From the NCBI GenBank assembly GCA_937901965.1, contig CALGSW010000014.1, positions 65,292 through 129,291 of the forward strand: DNA of 64,000 nucleotides, written 5' to 3'. Origin of the DNA: an uncultured Bacteroidota bacterium. GTDB taxonomy: Bacteria > Bacteroidota > Bacteroidia > Bacteroidales > UBA932. Both the position numbers and the translations under genes were made by a program. This document shows, one piece after another, positions 34,317 to 42,665 of this stretch. The notes beneath the pieces were generated by a model that was not told the origin of the DNA, ran no database searches, and was given only the letters and a program-made list of their open reading frames with translations. Within the stretch, counting starts at the first letter, position 1; the number at the start of each line of letters is the position of its first letter.

Positions 34317-34582
34317 CTTGATTCGTCCGGATACAAGATACTAACGAACCTGGCAAAAAGGTCTTCGGGGTGAATCTCAAGCTGGCAGTTAAAATAAATA
34401 ATTACAGTACAGTTCTTTTCTATGCTATGGTACATGGCAGATGTAAACCCGGGTATGGCACCACCATGACCATAAAACGAGCCTCTGCAAATTTTTGCAA
34501 CTCCCTTGGAGTGGAGTAGGCCGATCCTGCTTTGAAAATAGCATCATTTATTGGAAATTTCCTGAAATTGTCATAAATTTAA
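34313..34582 (-). pseudogene. Remnant of a beta-lactamase-family serine hydrolase
   Basis: On the minus strand two coding pieces of one class C beta-lactamase-like gene are joined with loss of the middle. The upstream piece reads 'FKAGSAYSTPRELQKFAEA'; then the frame shifts and continues as 'SFYGHGGAIPGFTSAMY' (the KTG-equivalent HGG motif) down to a natural C-terminus and TAA at 34313-34315. The catalytic SxxK part and roughly 60-80 codons between the two pieces are missing, so it cannot be active. The tail overlaps the end of the ATPase gene. Confidence 0.75.
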
Positions 34583-34633
34583 TCAATCTATTTTAATCAT
34601 CCTCAAATATATGAATCATATTTTCAATTCCTC

Positions 34634-34669
34634 AATCAACTCCGGATATCATAAGAATGGTTCGGATAT
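34634..34669 (+). repeat. Degenerate third copy of repeat R3
   Basis: AATCAACTCC (34634-34643) followed by GAATGGTTCGGATAT (34655-34669), the same two blocks in the same order as at 32798-32838. It lies immediately before the M23 lipoprotein gene. The first block alone appears again at 35777-35786, just after that gene. Confidence 0.6.
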
Positions 34670-34679
34670 CTTTACACTC

Positions 34680-35768
34680 ATGGGTCTCTTTTTGATTTTT
34701 GCAGTATCTGCTCTGGCAAGCTGCACACCTGCGCCTAATCCGCTGGGTGACAGAAATATCGAGGTGGTTATTAATGATATCCCCTTTAATACTGACGTGT
34801 ATAAAAGAATCCCATATACATTAAGAACCTGGGAGTGGGAAAAAGAGGGGCTTAAACTGCAGCAGATAGAGATTTTGGATTATAATACTAAAGCCACATT
34901 ACAAACTATAGAGAAAGAGAGTTTTCCCGTGATTCATAAAGATCCTTTAACACCAAACGGTTTAATAGAGCTTGATAAATTGTCACACTATTACATCTCT
35001 ATTCAGTTACCGGTTGAGTTAAGCAAAACTGCACCTTCAAAGATTTTTCACAAATTTAAATTCATAGATACTGTTAAAAATAAAGAGTTGATTGTTGAGG
35101 GTGGAGTATTTATGCCCCGCCTGACCGAAGTGCCTCTTGCAATATCATCTCCGGTTAAAGGAGATAACTGGTTGTTCATAAATCAATCCACAAATGAATA
35201 TCACTTTTTCACTATGTTTTTTACAGGCATGAAACTATGGAGAGGTGAGAGATTTGCATTTGATAATATAAAGTTAAATGACGAGATGGATGAAATGCTT
35301 GATGGAGACCCTAAAATCAATGAGTCCTATTTTAATTACAAGGATACCCTTTATGCTGTCGCAAACGGGACTGTATTACATATGGTTGACGGCAGGCCTG
35401 AAAACAGGGGAGATGCCCGTGATATAACATTTGCAAACCTGGATGAGTATGCAGGAAACTATCTTGTGCTGGATATCGGAAACAGCAGGTATGCATATTA
35501 CGCCCATTGTGTGCCAAATAAATTTATGGTTACTAAGGGAGAAACTGTAAAAGAGGGAGACCCCATCGCCCTTTTAGGTAATTCCGGAAACTCCACCGGC
35601 CCTCATTTACATTTTCAGATAACTGACGGCCCTCATATCTTTTTCTCAAACGGACTGCCATTTGTAATTAAAAAATATACAAAAATCGGCAAATCTGAAA
35701 CCGGACCAAGTTCACCTGTTGTATATACCAATGCAATGATGGAGGAACAGACTGTGATCTCTTTTTAG
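34680..35768 (+). CDS. M23-family metallopeptidase lipoprotein
   Basis: About 362 residues from the ATG at 34680; this start gives a clean lipoprotein signal (lipobox ALASC, Cys15), whereas the longer frame from 34611 contains a repeat remnant. The C-terminal half is an M23 domain of the long-loop type: 'ERFAFDNI', 'GDPKINESYFNYKDTLYAVANGTV'-like segment (shown by GDPK and YAVANG), 'YAYYAHC' and 'GPHLHFQI'. The HxH and late His are kept, but the first ligand segment is unusual (RFAFDN), so activity is uncertain. The N-terminal half is a beta-rich domain of unknown role. Confidence 0.75.
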   Translation: MGLFLIFAVSALASCTPAPNPLGDRNIEVVINDIPFNTDVYKRIPYTLRTWEWEKEGLKLQQIEILDYNTKATLQTIEKESFPVIHKDPLTPNGLIELDKLSHYYISIQLPVELSKTAPSKIFHKFKFIDTVKNKELIVEGGVFMPRLTEVPLAISSPVKGDNWLFINQSTNEYHFFTMFFTGMKLWRGERFAFDNIKLNDEMDEMLDGDPKINESYFNYKDTLYAVANGTVLHMVDGRPENRGDARDITFANLDEYAGNYLVLDIGNSRYAYYAHCVPNKFMVTKGETVKEGDPIALLGNSGNSTGPHLHFQITDGPHIFFSNGLPFVIKKYTKIGKSETGPSSPVVYTNAMMEEQTVISF

Positions 35769-35794
35769 GTCTGTTCAATCAACTCCAGAAGAAG

Positions 35795-36988
35795 CTACTG
35801 CACTGGTTTGAATAACAGCAGCTCGGAGATTTTTGTAACTGTTCGTTTATCTACTTTATATGAAAAGGGTTTGTCAATTTCAACAGGTAATTTTGTGAAA
35901 AACGAGGCTATCTCATTTTTCGCATCCTGCATAAAGACAAATGAACCCTCTCCAAAACCAAAAAAGTTGCCATAGCTTGAAATTGTCTTTACAAAGCGTC
36001 CGTCATTCTCATATAACCTGAGCGCAAAGAGGAACCGCTTGCCGGTGGAATAAAGATCATCTTCAAGTGCAGAATAATTTCGCTTATCTTCAAATTCGGG
36101 ATCAAACTGAAGGTAGCGATCTCCATTTGGTCCCCAGTCAACAGGACATCTGTTTGTAATATCACTTGCAATAAACATATTCCAAAAACTCCATCTCTGG
36201 TTTGGTTTTGGGAAGTCTCTTTTACCTGCATCATAAACACCATTCTGATAATATTTCATTTGCAAAAAAGGAGATTCCCGCTTCATCTTCTCCAGAATTG
36301 CAGTTTTTTGGGCATCGTAAACCGGCTTGGGAGGAAAGGTACAAGATAATTGCAGAGGGATTTGATCTTCCCTCTCTACTTTTTTATTTCTAAGCGCAGT
36401 TACCAATTCATATTCTTCAACTAAGTCCGATAGCCGGGTCTTAGCATCATTAAAAACTTTGTAAGTTAATTTTCCTCCTTTTTCCACAGCAACACCGGAT
36501 AAAAAAGTGGAATAAACCCCTTGCTGAACATAAACGACACCATGAAACCCAGATCCCAGCAGGTATCCCCATTTTGATATTGTTTTAACAAATGTGCCAT
36601 TGAATTCATATAATTCCAGGGAAAACGTCAGATTGTTTGCTGAGCCTGTCAGGTCGTCTCTCACGTGATAGGGGCGGTTATTATGGTCAGGAACAATATT
36701 AACAACCACATATCTGTCTCCATTTACACCCCAGTCAATTGGTTTTTTGGTAGATACATCCATTGCAGGCTGAAAATCCGAGAGTGTCCATGTCTCATAT
36801 TTTGCCGGAATTGGTTTGCTTTGCTTTACCGACCATGCTTTTACCTTGTAGTATTTTGTATAAAGAGATGGCAGGTTGCCACTTCTCTTTGCCAGTGTGA
36901 GCATTATCTGAGCCGTTTCATTAACTGGCTGTCCAAACATAGAGAGCGAGAATATACTTATTACCAACAAACTAAAAACTTTTTTCAT
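35795..36988 (-). CDS. Secreted protein with two copies of an undescribed 'IDWG/DRYL' domain
   Basis: About 397 residues from the ATG at 36988, with a signal peptide (1-20). Two copies of a ~120-residue unit: copy 1 around 60-190 and copy 2 around 260-390. Each has, in order, a Trp start, 'DWG.NGDRY', a Tyr-rich linker with 'DDL', 'SLELYEFNGTFVKTISKWG' or 'ALRLYENDGRFVKTISSYG', a Gly-rich turn with 'G.G', and a strand ending in 'FF/FL'. A single copy is found in the protein at 53053. I recognise no known family. Between copies is a charged helix. It is downstream of the GH16-like gene on the same strand. Confidence 0.65.
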   Translation of the reverse strand: MKKVFSLLVISIFSLSMFGQPVNETAQIMLTLAKRSGNLPSLYTKYYKVKAWSVKQSKPIPAKYETWTLSDFQPAMDVSTKKPIDWGVNGDRYVVVNIVPDHNNRPYHVRDDLTGSANNLTFSLELYEFNGTFVKTISKWGYLLGSGFHGVVYVQQGVYSTFLSGVAVEKGGKLTYKVFNDAKTRLSDLVEEYELVTALRNKKVEREDQIPLQLSCTFPPKPVYDAQKTAILEKMKRESPFLQMKYYQNGVYDAGKRDFPKPNQRWSFWNMFIASDITNRCPVDWGPNGDRYLQFDPEFEDKRNYSALEDDLYSTGKRFLFALRLYENDGRFVKTISSYGNFFGFGEGSFVFMQDAKNEIASFFTKLPVEIDKPFSYKVDKRTVTKISELLLFKPVQ

Positions 36989-37038
36989 AACAAATTGCCT
37001 TATTTTATCGCAATGTACAAAAATTCTTAGTAGGTCAA

Positions 37039-38082
37039 TCAGTGCTTTACCCATTCATACCGGGCAAAGTTGTCTGCAGATGAAGCGTCTCCGGTCATCC
37101 ATTTTGGCCACCAGCCGCTTAGATATATATTTGTTATGGTAGTGGGGATTTGTGATATATCACCTGTTGATTTGAGTTTTACGTTATCAATCCAGAAGCT
37201 TACCTCGTTTGGATAATAGTCTATCCGGTATTCGTGAAATTGCTCACCGGGATTGAATGGTAAAACAACTTGTGCACTGAATTTCTGAACGCCTTTTACC
37301 CATGTGTTGAAATCAACTTTTCCGGTTCCGTCGTTCCAGATTTCAATATCAATTTCATCCAGATTTGCACTCTCATAAAGAAAGAACGTTGTATATGTTC
37401 CGGGAAGCTGTAATGGAGTTTTTATTGAAGCTCTGTAGCTGCCGTATTTGTATTTTGCCGGAGAAACTGTTTTTATCTCTCCTCCATCTTTGGTTAGTTT
37501 GGGGAACTTCACACTTAAGATTCCATTCTCAACGATAATATTTGGTATGGTAAACCTGCCGTATCCGGGTGTTAACTTAGTACTGACAACCCAGCGTGTA
37601 TTTTCGAAAGAGTTAAACTCATCAATGAAATTGAATGCATCAAAAGCATCGGCGATTTCATTAACATCAAGCTGAACGGCTCCTGGTAAAGAGGGGTTTG
37701 TCTTCCATATTGCTGCTCTTGATAAATATGACCCTGAGACTATAATTTTGTCTGTAGGCAACCTCCAGGACATATCAATTTGCTTCGATGTCTCCAAAGG
37801 ATTCAAGGTTACAGTATCTACCGGTATATCGTACCAACCTCCTGATTTATTCCTTACGCTGCACCCTATCCAGAATTTCCATCTGGTATTTCCGGTGTTC
37901 TTTATCTGAATGGTGTGTGATGCGGTGCCCCCGGAGTAATAGCTTGCCGGAGGAGTTGCAAATGCTGTAAAGTCGGCAGATATCTTTGTTTGTTCAGGGG
38001 GAGTGACCTCCTTCTCCTCACATGAGTAAGTCATTATAAATATGAGAAATAGTATTAATGAGTAACCTGATTTTTTGTGCAC
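37039..38082 (-). CDS. GH16-like glycoside hydrolase lipoprotein
   Basis: A 347-residue lipoprotein (lipobox TYSC, Cys21) that starts with GTG; no suitable ATG is near. Residues 30-140 form an Ig-like beta domain ('SHTIQIKNTGNTRWKFWIG'). The C-terminal part is a concanavalin-type fold with the GH16 active-site signature 'DEIDIEIW' (Glu-x-Asp-x-x-Glu type spacing), preceded by 'YGSYRASIKTPLQLPGTYTTFFLY' and followed by 'FHEYRIDYYPNEVSFWIDN', all typical of GH16. It probably cuts a beta-1,3 or beta-1,4 glucan or galactan at the cell surface. The substrate is not defined by the sequence. Confidence 0.85.
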   Translation of the reverse strand: MHKKSGYSLILFLIFIMTYSCEEKEVTPPEQTKISADFTAFATPPASYYSGGTASHTIQIKNTGNTRWKFWIGCSVRNKSGGWYDIPVDTVTLNPLETSKQIDMSWRLPTDKIIVSGSYLSRAAIWKTNPSLPGAVQLDVNEIADAFDAFNFIDEFNSFENTRWVVSTKLTPGYGRFTIPNIIVENGILSVKFPKLTKDGGEIKTVSPAKYKYGSYRASIKTPLQLPGTYTTFFLYESANLDEIDIEIWNDGTGKVDFNTWVKGVQKFSAQVVLPFNPGEQFHEYRIDYYPNEVSFWIDNVKLKSTGDISQIPTTITNIYLSGWWPKWMTGDASSADNFARYEWVKH

Positions 38083-38145
38083 TTGACGATTTTTATATAA
38101 ATATAAGCTTTTTCTTACCCCGATAAAAATTCGTTATATTGTATT

Positions 38146-38424
38146 GTGAAAAACCAAATCATAGTTGTTGACCTTCATATTGAAAAGATTGCAAAAGCAT
38201 ATCGCAGCTTTGCTCCTGCTGACTCATTAATTTACCAGCTGGAAGTGTTTGAAAGGACGCTACAGGCAAAGAGGTTTCAGAAGGGGTGCCGGATTGATTT
38301 TGTGCATGGGACAGGGAAAGGGACTCTTAGAGCAGAACTTATTAAAATCCTGAATCAGAAGTTTCCTCATCTCAAATATGAGGATGCCCCTTTTGCCACT
38401 TATGGTTTTCAGGGGGCGATATGA
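38146..38424 (+). CDS. Truncated stand-alone Smr-domain protein
   Basis: A 92-residue frame beginning with GTG. It matches the C-terminal Smr domain of the Bacteroidetes DUF2027 proteins: 'VVDLHIEKI' at the start and 'FVHGTGKGTLRAEL' with the conserved His-Gly-x-Gly, then 'KYEDAPFATYG'. The end is cut: family members and the fragment at 52354 continue as 'GAIRVTV' or the like, whereas here the frame stops right after 'GAI'. The DUF2027 part is missing. Smr domains act as nucleases or RNA-binding units. Probably a decaying or minimal remnant. Confidence 0.6.
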   Translation: MKNQIIVVDLHIEKIAKAYRSFAPADSLIYQLEVFERTLQAKRFQKGCRIDFVHGTGKGTLRAELIKILNQKFPHLKYEDAPFATYGFQGAI

Positions 38425-38455
38425 GTAATCCCTGTCAATCTGTGATTTTGTGCTT

Positions 38456-39577
38456 TTAAAAAAAGTGGTGACAACAAAAGATCTCTTTTTTTACAGTTAC
38501 TTTGTCCAGTCTTTTATCATTAACCTCAACCCCTATCCCGGGGCCCTCTGGCACATCCATCGTACCGTCAGCATTCACCGTAAAAGCCGGTTCTACAATA
38601 TCCTCCTTATAGTACTTTTTGCTTGCCGATATATCTCCCGGCAGTATAAATCCCGGAAGTGAGGCAAGGGCTACATTTCCCGCTCTGCCGATTCCTGACT
38701 CCAGCATGCCTCCGTGCCAGACAGGTATTCCGTTTGAAAGGCAGTAGTCGTGAATTTTTCTGGATTCTGTAAATCCACCTACTCTTCCTGGTTTTATGTT
38801 TATTATTTTACAGCTTTTCAGCTCTATGGCAGCTCTTGTATCATCAATAGAGTGAATACTCTCATCCAGACAGACAGAGGTTTTAAGCTCTTTCTGAAGT
38901 TTTGAATGGTCGTATATATCATCATACCCAAGCGGCTGTTCAATAAGTGAAAGATTGAATTCATCCATCCTCTTAAAGAGAGATATATCATCAAGTGTAT
39001 ATGCAGAATTTGCATCTACCTGAAACATTATATCCGGATACTCTCTGCGGACAGCTTTTACCAGATTGAGATCCTGACCCGGTGCAATTTTAATTTTTAC
39101 CCTTTTATAGCCCTCTGCAAGATAGCCCTCAATTTTATCCAAAAGAATCCTTTCCGAATCCTGGATACCTATGCTTACCCCCACATCAATTTTCTCTCTT
39201 GTTCCGCCAAGAAGCCTTGACAGTGATACCCCCTTTCCCTTTGCAAGAAGGTCCCACAAAGCCGATTCAATCCCCGCCTTGGCCATCATGTGTCCCCTTA
39301 CTTTGTCGTACAGGGCAATAACCTCTCCCACATCATTAAGCTCCTTTCCCAGTATCTCAGGAATAAGAAAATCCTTCATTATGTGCCAGGCTGTTGTAAC
39401 AGTCTCGTATGAGTAGAAGGGGGTTCCCTCAGCAACACTTTCTCCCCAGCCGGTAAGACCCTCTCCGTCTATCCTTACCATTATGTGCTCCTCATCGTAC
39501 TCCGTTCCCATAGAGGTTGTAAAAGGATTCACAAGCTCCATTTTTGTATGCCTGATTTCTATTCTTTCAATTTTCAT
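38456..39577 (-). CDS. Enolase-superfamily enzyme (o-succinylbenzoate synthase / N-acylamino acid racemase type)
   Basis: A 373-residue member of the muconate-lactonising subgroup. Acid/base Lys161/Lys163 in 'RVKIKI', metal ligands Asp188 ('QVDANSAY'), Glu213 ('LIEQPL') and Asp238 ('CLDESI'), and the second Lys262 ('NIKPGRVGG') are all present. This set fits the MenC-NSAR group, where members make o-succinylbenzoate for menaquinone or racemise N-acyl amino acids, and is close to dipeptide epimerases. No other menaquinone gene is here, and it ends a peptide-degradation operon, overlapping the M14 gene by 11 bases, so racemase or epimerase activity is favoured. Confidence 0.75.
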   Translation of the reverse strand: MKIERIEIRHTKMELVNPFTTSMGTEYDEEHIMVRIDGEGLTGWGESVAEGTPFYSYETVTTAWHIMKDFLIPEILGKELNDVGEVIALYDKVRGHMMAKAGIESALWDLLAKGKGVSLSRLLGGTREKIDVGVSIGIQDSERILLDKIEGYLAEGYKRVKIKIAPGQDLNLVKAVRREYPDIMFQVDANSAYTLDDISLFKRMDEFNLSLIEQPLGYDDIYDHSKLQKELKTSVCLDESIHSIDDTRAAIELKSCKIINIKPGRVGGFTESRKIHDYCLSNGIPVWHGGMLESGIGRAGNVALASLPGFILPGDISASKKYYKEDIVEPAFTVNADGTMDVPEGPGIGVEVNDKRLDKVTVKKEIFCCHHFF

Positions 39578-41030
39578 TTTTTCTTACTCTTATTACCGGA
39601 TAATCCGATTGTGCCCTCATCAAAAAATCAAACTGCCTGTATGTCGCCAAACCAATTTCAGATTGTGGTTCCAGAGCTTTGACAAGCAAATTGCCTTTCA
39701 ACTGGGCTGTTGGCACATATATATAATTTTCAATCAGAATACCTGCATCAGTATCAGATACAGATATCTGAGGGAATGGAATAACATCACCCTCAAAATC
39801 AACAGAATCAACTGCCAATATTCTGATTTTTTCAAATTTTAAATCACGCTTTTCAGAAATTTTTGAAACTGTAAATCCGTGCCTTTTTACCCATTCGGTT
39901 AAATCTTTATCAGAAACAGGTATAAGATAGCCTTCTGGTTTTTCTACATTAAGAGTAGCCTTAACCAGAGGTCTGAAGTTTTTAACTGTAACAGCCGAGT
40001 CCCGTTTGGTTCTGTATGAAAAAACAGGAAGTTCAAGAGTACTTCCGTCAGGGAAATGATCCATTTGTAGTGCAACAGACTCTCTCATCTCAGGATTAAG
40101 AAGCCTGTTCCGCTCCTCTTTCACTCTCCTCTTCATTTCGGCTCCGTTGTCATAAACAAATTTCAAAAGTGTCATCATTCCGCAAAACTGAGAATAGGAT
40201 CTGTGAGGAAGATTCTCAACATAGTTATCCTCACCATTCATACCCTCCTGAATAAATGAAAAGGTATTCTGTATACCAAAACTCTGCCTTCCGTCATTTA
40301 TATCAAATGTACTGTAGCGGATATAGTCTCCTTCCGGTGGCCCTCCGGGGCTGTACATCCCGGCGGAAACGCCATGTTTTTGAACAGCATTTAACCAAAA
40401 TGGCCAGAACATCTCTCTCTGGAAATCTCTTATTGATGATGGAATCTGAGGGTTTGTATTAATTCCCAGCAGAATATCGGAGTTCTTTCTGAATCCCGCC
40501 TTTACCCAGGACTCTCCGTAAGGGGAGTATTCGTGGGCATCCAGAGTCACTTCAAAAAGGTATTTGTCAAACAGCCCGTGAAGAGCGATTACCTCCGGCT
40601 CGGTCATAATCAGATGATTTCTGTTAAGATCCATTCCGTTAGAATTCCTTCTTTCATTCTTCTCAGACCCGTCGGGATTGACCTGAGGAACAAGTACCAG
40701 ATCTATCCTGTCAAAGAGATAGGCATACTCATCCTTTACAAGCTCCCTAGCCAGCAGAAGTGCACCCTCCTTGCCGGATTGCTCATTCCCATGCTGCTGA
40801 GCGTGTATCAGAACCTTGATTTTTGACTTATCTGCATCTATTCCGGATTTTGAAAAGTGAAGTGCAATAATCTCTCTTCCCTCAAAAGACCGTCCGATTA
40901 TCTCTCTCTTTACCAGAGCTGACCCTCTCTCCAGTTCTCCCGATATTTTCATCAGCTCACCATATGAAGTGGGCTGGGCCAATAGAGATACAGAAAATAA
41001 TACCATCGCCAGAAGTACAATATTCTTCAT
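39567..41030 (-). CDS. M14-family zinc carboxypeptidase
   Basis: A 487-residue exported protein (signal peptide 1-19). The zinc motif HGNE (His80, Glu83) is followed by 'PQVNPDGSEKN', 'MDLNRNH' (substrate-binding Arg) and the third ligand His166 in 'TLDAHEYSPYG'. The catalytic Glu is probably the one in 'FIQEGMNGED'. The length exceeds a plain carboxypeptidase by a C-terminal beta domain. It removes C-terminal amino acids in the periplasm or outside. Neighbours are YfcC permease upstream and the epimerase-like gene downstream, in one operon. Confidence 0.9.
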   Translation of the reverse strand: MKNIVLLAMVLFSVSLLAQPTSYGELMKISGELERGSALVKREIIGRSFEGREIIALHFSKSGIDADKSKIKVLIHAQQHGNEQSGKEGALLLARELVKDEYAYLFDRIDLVLVPQVNPDGSEKNERRNSNGMDLNRNHLIMTEPEVIALHGLFDKYLFEVTLDAHEYSPYGESWVKAGFRKNSDILLGINTNPQIPSSIRDFQREMFWPFWLNAVQKHGVSAGMYSPGGPPEGDYIRYSTFDINDGRQSFGIQNTFSFIQEGMNGEDNYVENLPHRSYSQFCGMMTLLKFVYDNGAEMKRRVKEERNRLLNPEMRESVALQMDHFPDGSTLELPVFSYRTKRDSAVTVKNFRPLVKATLNVEKPEGYLIPVSDKDLTEWVKRHGFTVSKISEKRDLKFEKIRILAVDSVDFEGDVIPFPQISVSDTDAGILIENYIYVPTAQLKGNLLVKALEPQSEIGLATYRQFDFLMRAQSDYPVIRVRKNEN

Positions 41031-41049
41031 AGTTTGAACCTGTTATTTT

Positions 41050-42654
41050 TTAAAAACCGTTAAGTTGCATATAGACTGTAGGCATGAGAAGAATAAGACC
41101 TACAATCATAAAAAAGAGCAATATTTTCCAAAACCATTTTATCCACACCTCATAGGGTATTCTTGCTATGCCCAGCGCACCAATAAGGACCGCTGATGTT
41201 GGTGTAATCATATTGGTAAAGCCGTCTCCAAACTGGAAAGCCATAACCGTTGCCTGCCTTGACAGACCAATTACATCAGAAAACGGAGCCATTATAGGCA
41301 TCGTGAGAGCCGCCTTCGCAGATCCTGAAGGGATAAATATATTTATACAGGTCTGGATGAAATACATTATAGAAACAGTTGCCCCCTCTCCTGTCCCCTC
41401 CATTATTGAAGAGAGAGAGTAAAGAATAGTATCCATAATCCTTCCTGCTGTGAGTATCTCAATAATCCCCCCGGCAAGACCAACAATAAGAGCTGCAGTG
41501 AGAATATCCTTTGCACCTGCTATAAACTCCTTTGCTATGCCGTTTGCTCCTGCTCCCATTGAAAAGCCGGATATAATTCCCATGGCAAGGAACAAAGCCG
41601 ATATCTCTGTTAAGTACCATCCGTAGCCCAGAACTCCAATTACAAGGAATATTATTGTAAAGGCAAGTATATTGAGGATAAAAAAGAGATAAGATTTACG
41701 AAGTGTATAATAACCGGTAAGAGCAAAGAGTACTCCTAAAACAGGAATAGCAACAAATGTGATATCTGCACCTCCCAGGCTTATAGTGGTTTTTGGATGT
41801 AGATAAGAGAAAATCCCCAGTGCAGCAGTGACCATTATATACATAATCCATGCTGATGCGGGTGTTTTTTGTGCAAAATCCACCTTTACTGCTTCAGACT
41901 CTCTCTCTCTCCAGTAGGCATCAAGTTCATACATTGGTGATAGCTTAGGATTTTTCTTTACTCTTGCTGCATAAACCAAGGTAATTGCAATGATAAGTGC
42001 AGTAAAAATCATCCAGACAACCAGCCTGTATTCAAACCCCGAGAAGAGCTGAAGGCCGGACAAACCCTGGGCAATTCCTATGGTAAAAGGGTTGATGATG
42101 GCTCCGGAGAAACCAATATGAGCTGCAACATATACCATAAGTATTCCTGTAATAGAGTCGTAGCCCATAGAAATTGCCAGAGGAACAAAAATAATGACAA
42201 ATGCAAGGGTCTCCTCACTCATCCCAAAAATTGCTCCAAAAAGACTGAATATCAACATTGAGAAAACAATAACAAGATTATTTACTCCAATCTTTTTCAA
42301 TATCCTCCTTTTTTCAAGAGTTCCGGTTTTTTCAAGAAATGATAATATTCCAAAATCAATAGCTCTGCTGCTGTTCATTATCTGAAAAGCACCTCCAATT
42401 ATCAGGACGAAAGCAATTATACCCGCCTGTTTTTTAAAACCCTCCAGAAGCGACCCAAAGATTTGCCAGGTTTGCGGAGATGAATCCACCACGCGATATG
42501 AATCATTTACAATCACATCTCTGGTAACTCCGTTTACCTCTCTCTTTTCATACTGAAACTCCCCAGCCGGAACAAACCAGGAGAGAATCCCACAAAATAT
42601 TATCAATGAAAAGATTATAACGAATGTATGCGGTATTTTTGACAGACGGGCCAT
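41050..42654 (-). CDS. YfcC-family permease
   Basis: A 534-residue polytopic protein with about 12 to 13 helices. The opening 'PHTFVIIFSLIIFCGILSWFVPAGEFQYE' and the repeated 'GGAFQIMNSSRAID' and 'GMSEETLAFVIIFVPLAISMGYDS' segments identify the YfcC/ArcD-like (C4-dicarboxylate anaerobic carrier-type) family, whose members carry amino acids such as arginine/ornithine or small peptides. In this operon, between a carboxypeptidase and a cyanophycinase-like enzyme, it is the likely inner-membrane route for amino acids or dipeptides released outside. Confidence 0.88.
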   Translation of the reverse strand: MARLSKIPHTFVIIFSLIIFCGILSWFVPAGEFQYEKREVNGVTRDVIVNDSYRVVDSSPQTWQIFGSLLEGFKKQAGIIAFVLIIGGAFQIMNSSRAIDFGILSFLEKTGTLEKRRILKKIGVNNLVIVFSMLIFSLFGAIFGMSEETLAFVIIFVPLAISMGYDSITGILMVYVAAHIGFSGAIINPFTIGIAQGLSGLQLFSGFEYRLVVWMIFTALIIAITLVYAARVKKNPKLSPMYELDAYWRERESEAVKVDFAQKTPASAWIMYIMVTAALGIFSYLHPKTTISLGGADITFVAIPVLGVLFALTGYYTLRKSYLFFILNILAFTIIFLVIGVLGYGWYLTEISALFLAMGIISGFSMGAGANGIAKEFIAGAKDILTAALIVGLAGGIIEILTAGRIMDTILYSLSSIMEGTGEGATVSIMYFIQTCINIFIPSGSAKAALTMPIMAPFSDVIGLSRQATVMAFQFGDGFTNMITPTSAVLIGALGIARIPYEVWIKWFWKILLFFMIVGLILLMPTVYMQLNGF

Positions 42655-42665
42655 TTTTTCAAGAA

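Noticed and set aside
37039..38082. Counting the GH16-like gene as part of the SusCD locus
   Set aside because: An opposite-strand Smr gene lies between it and the operon end, and the operon has no other glycan enzyme.
30105..38424. A phage or integrative element in the accessory region
   Set aside because: No integrase, transposase, phage structural or conjugation gene is seen; only repeats and single cassettes.
38456..39577. Firm assignment as menC for menaquinone synthesis
   Set aside because: No other men gene is near and the operon is peptidase-based; the catalytic residues fit both OSBS and N-acylamino acid racemase/epimerase.
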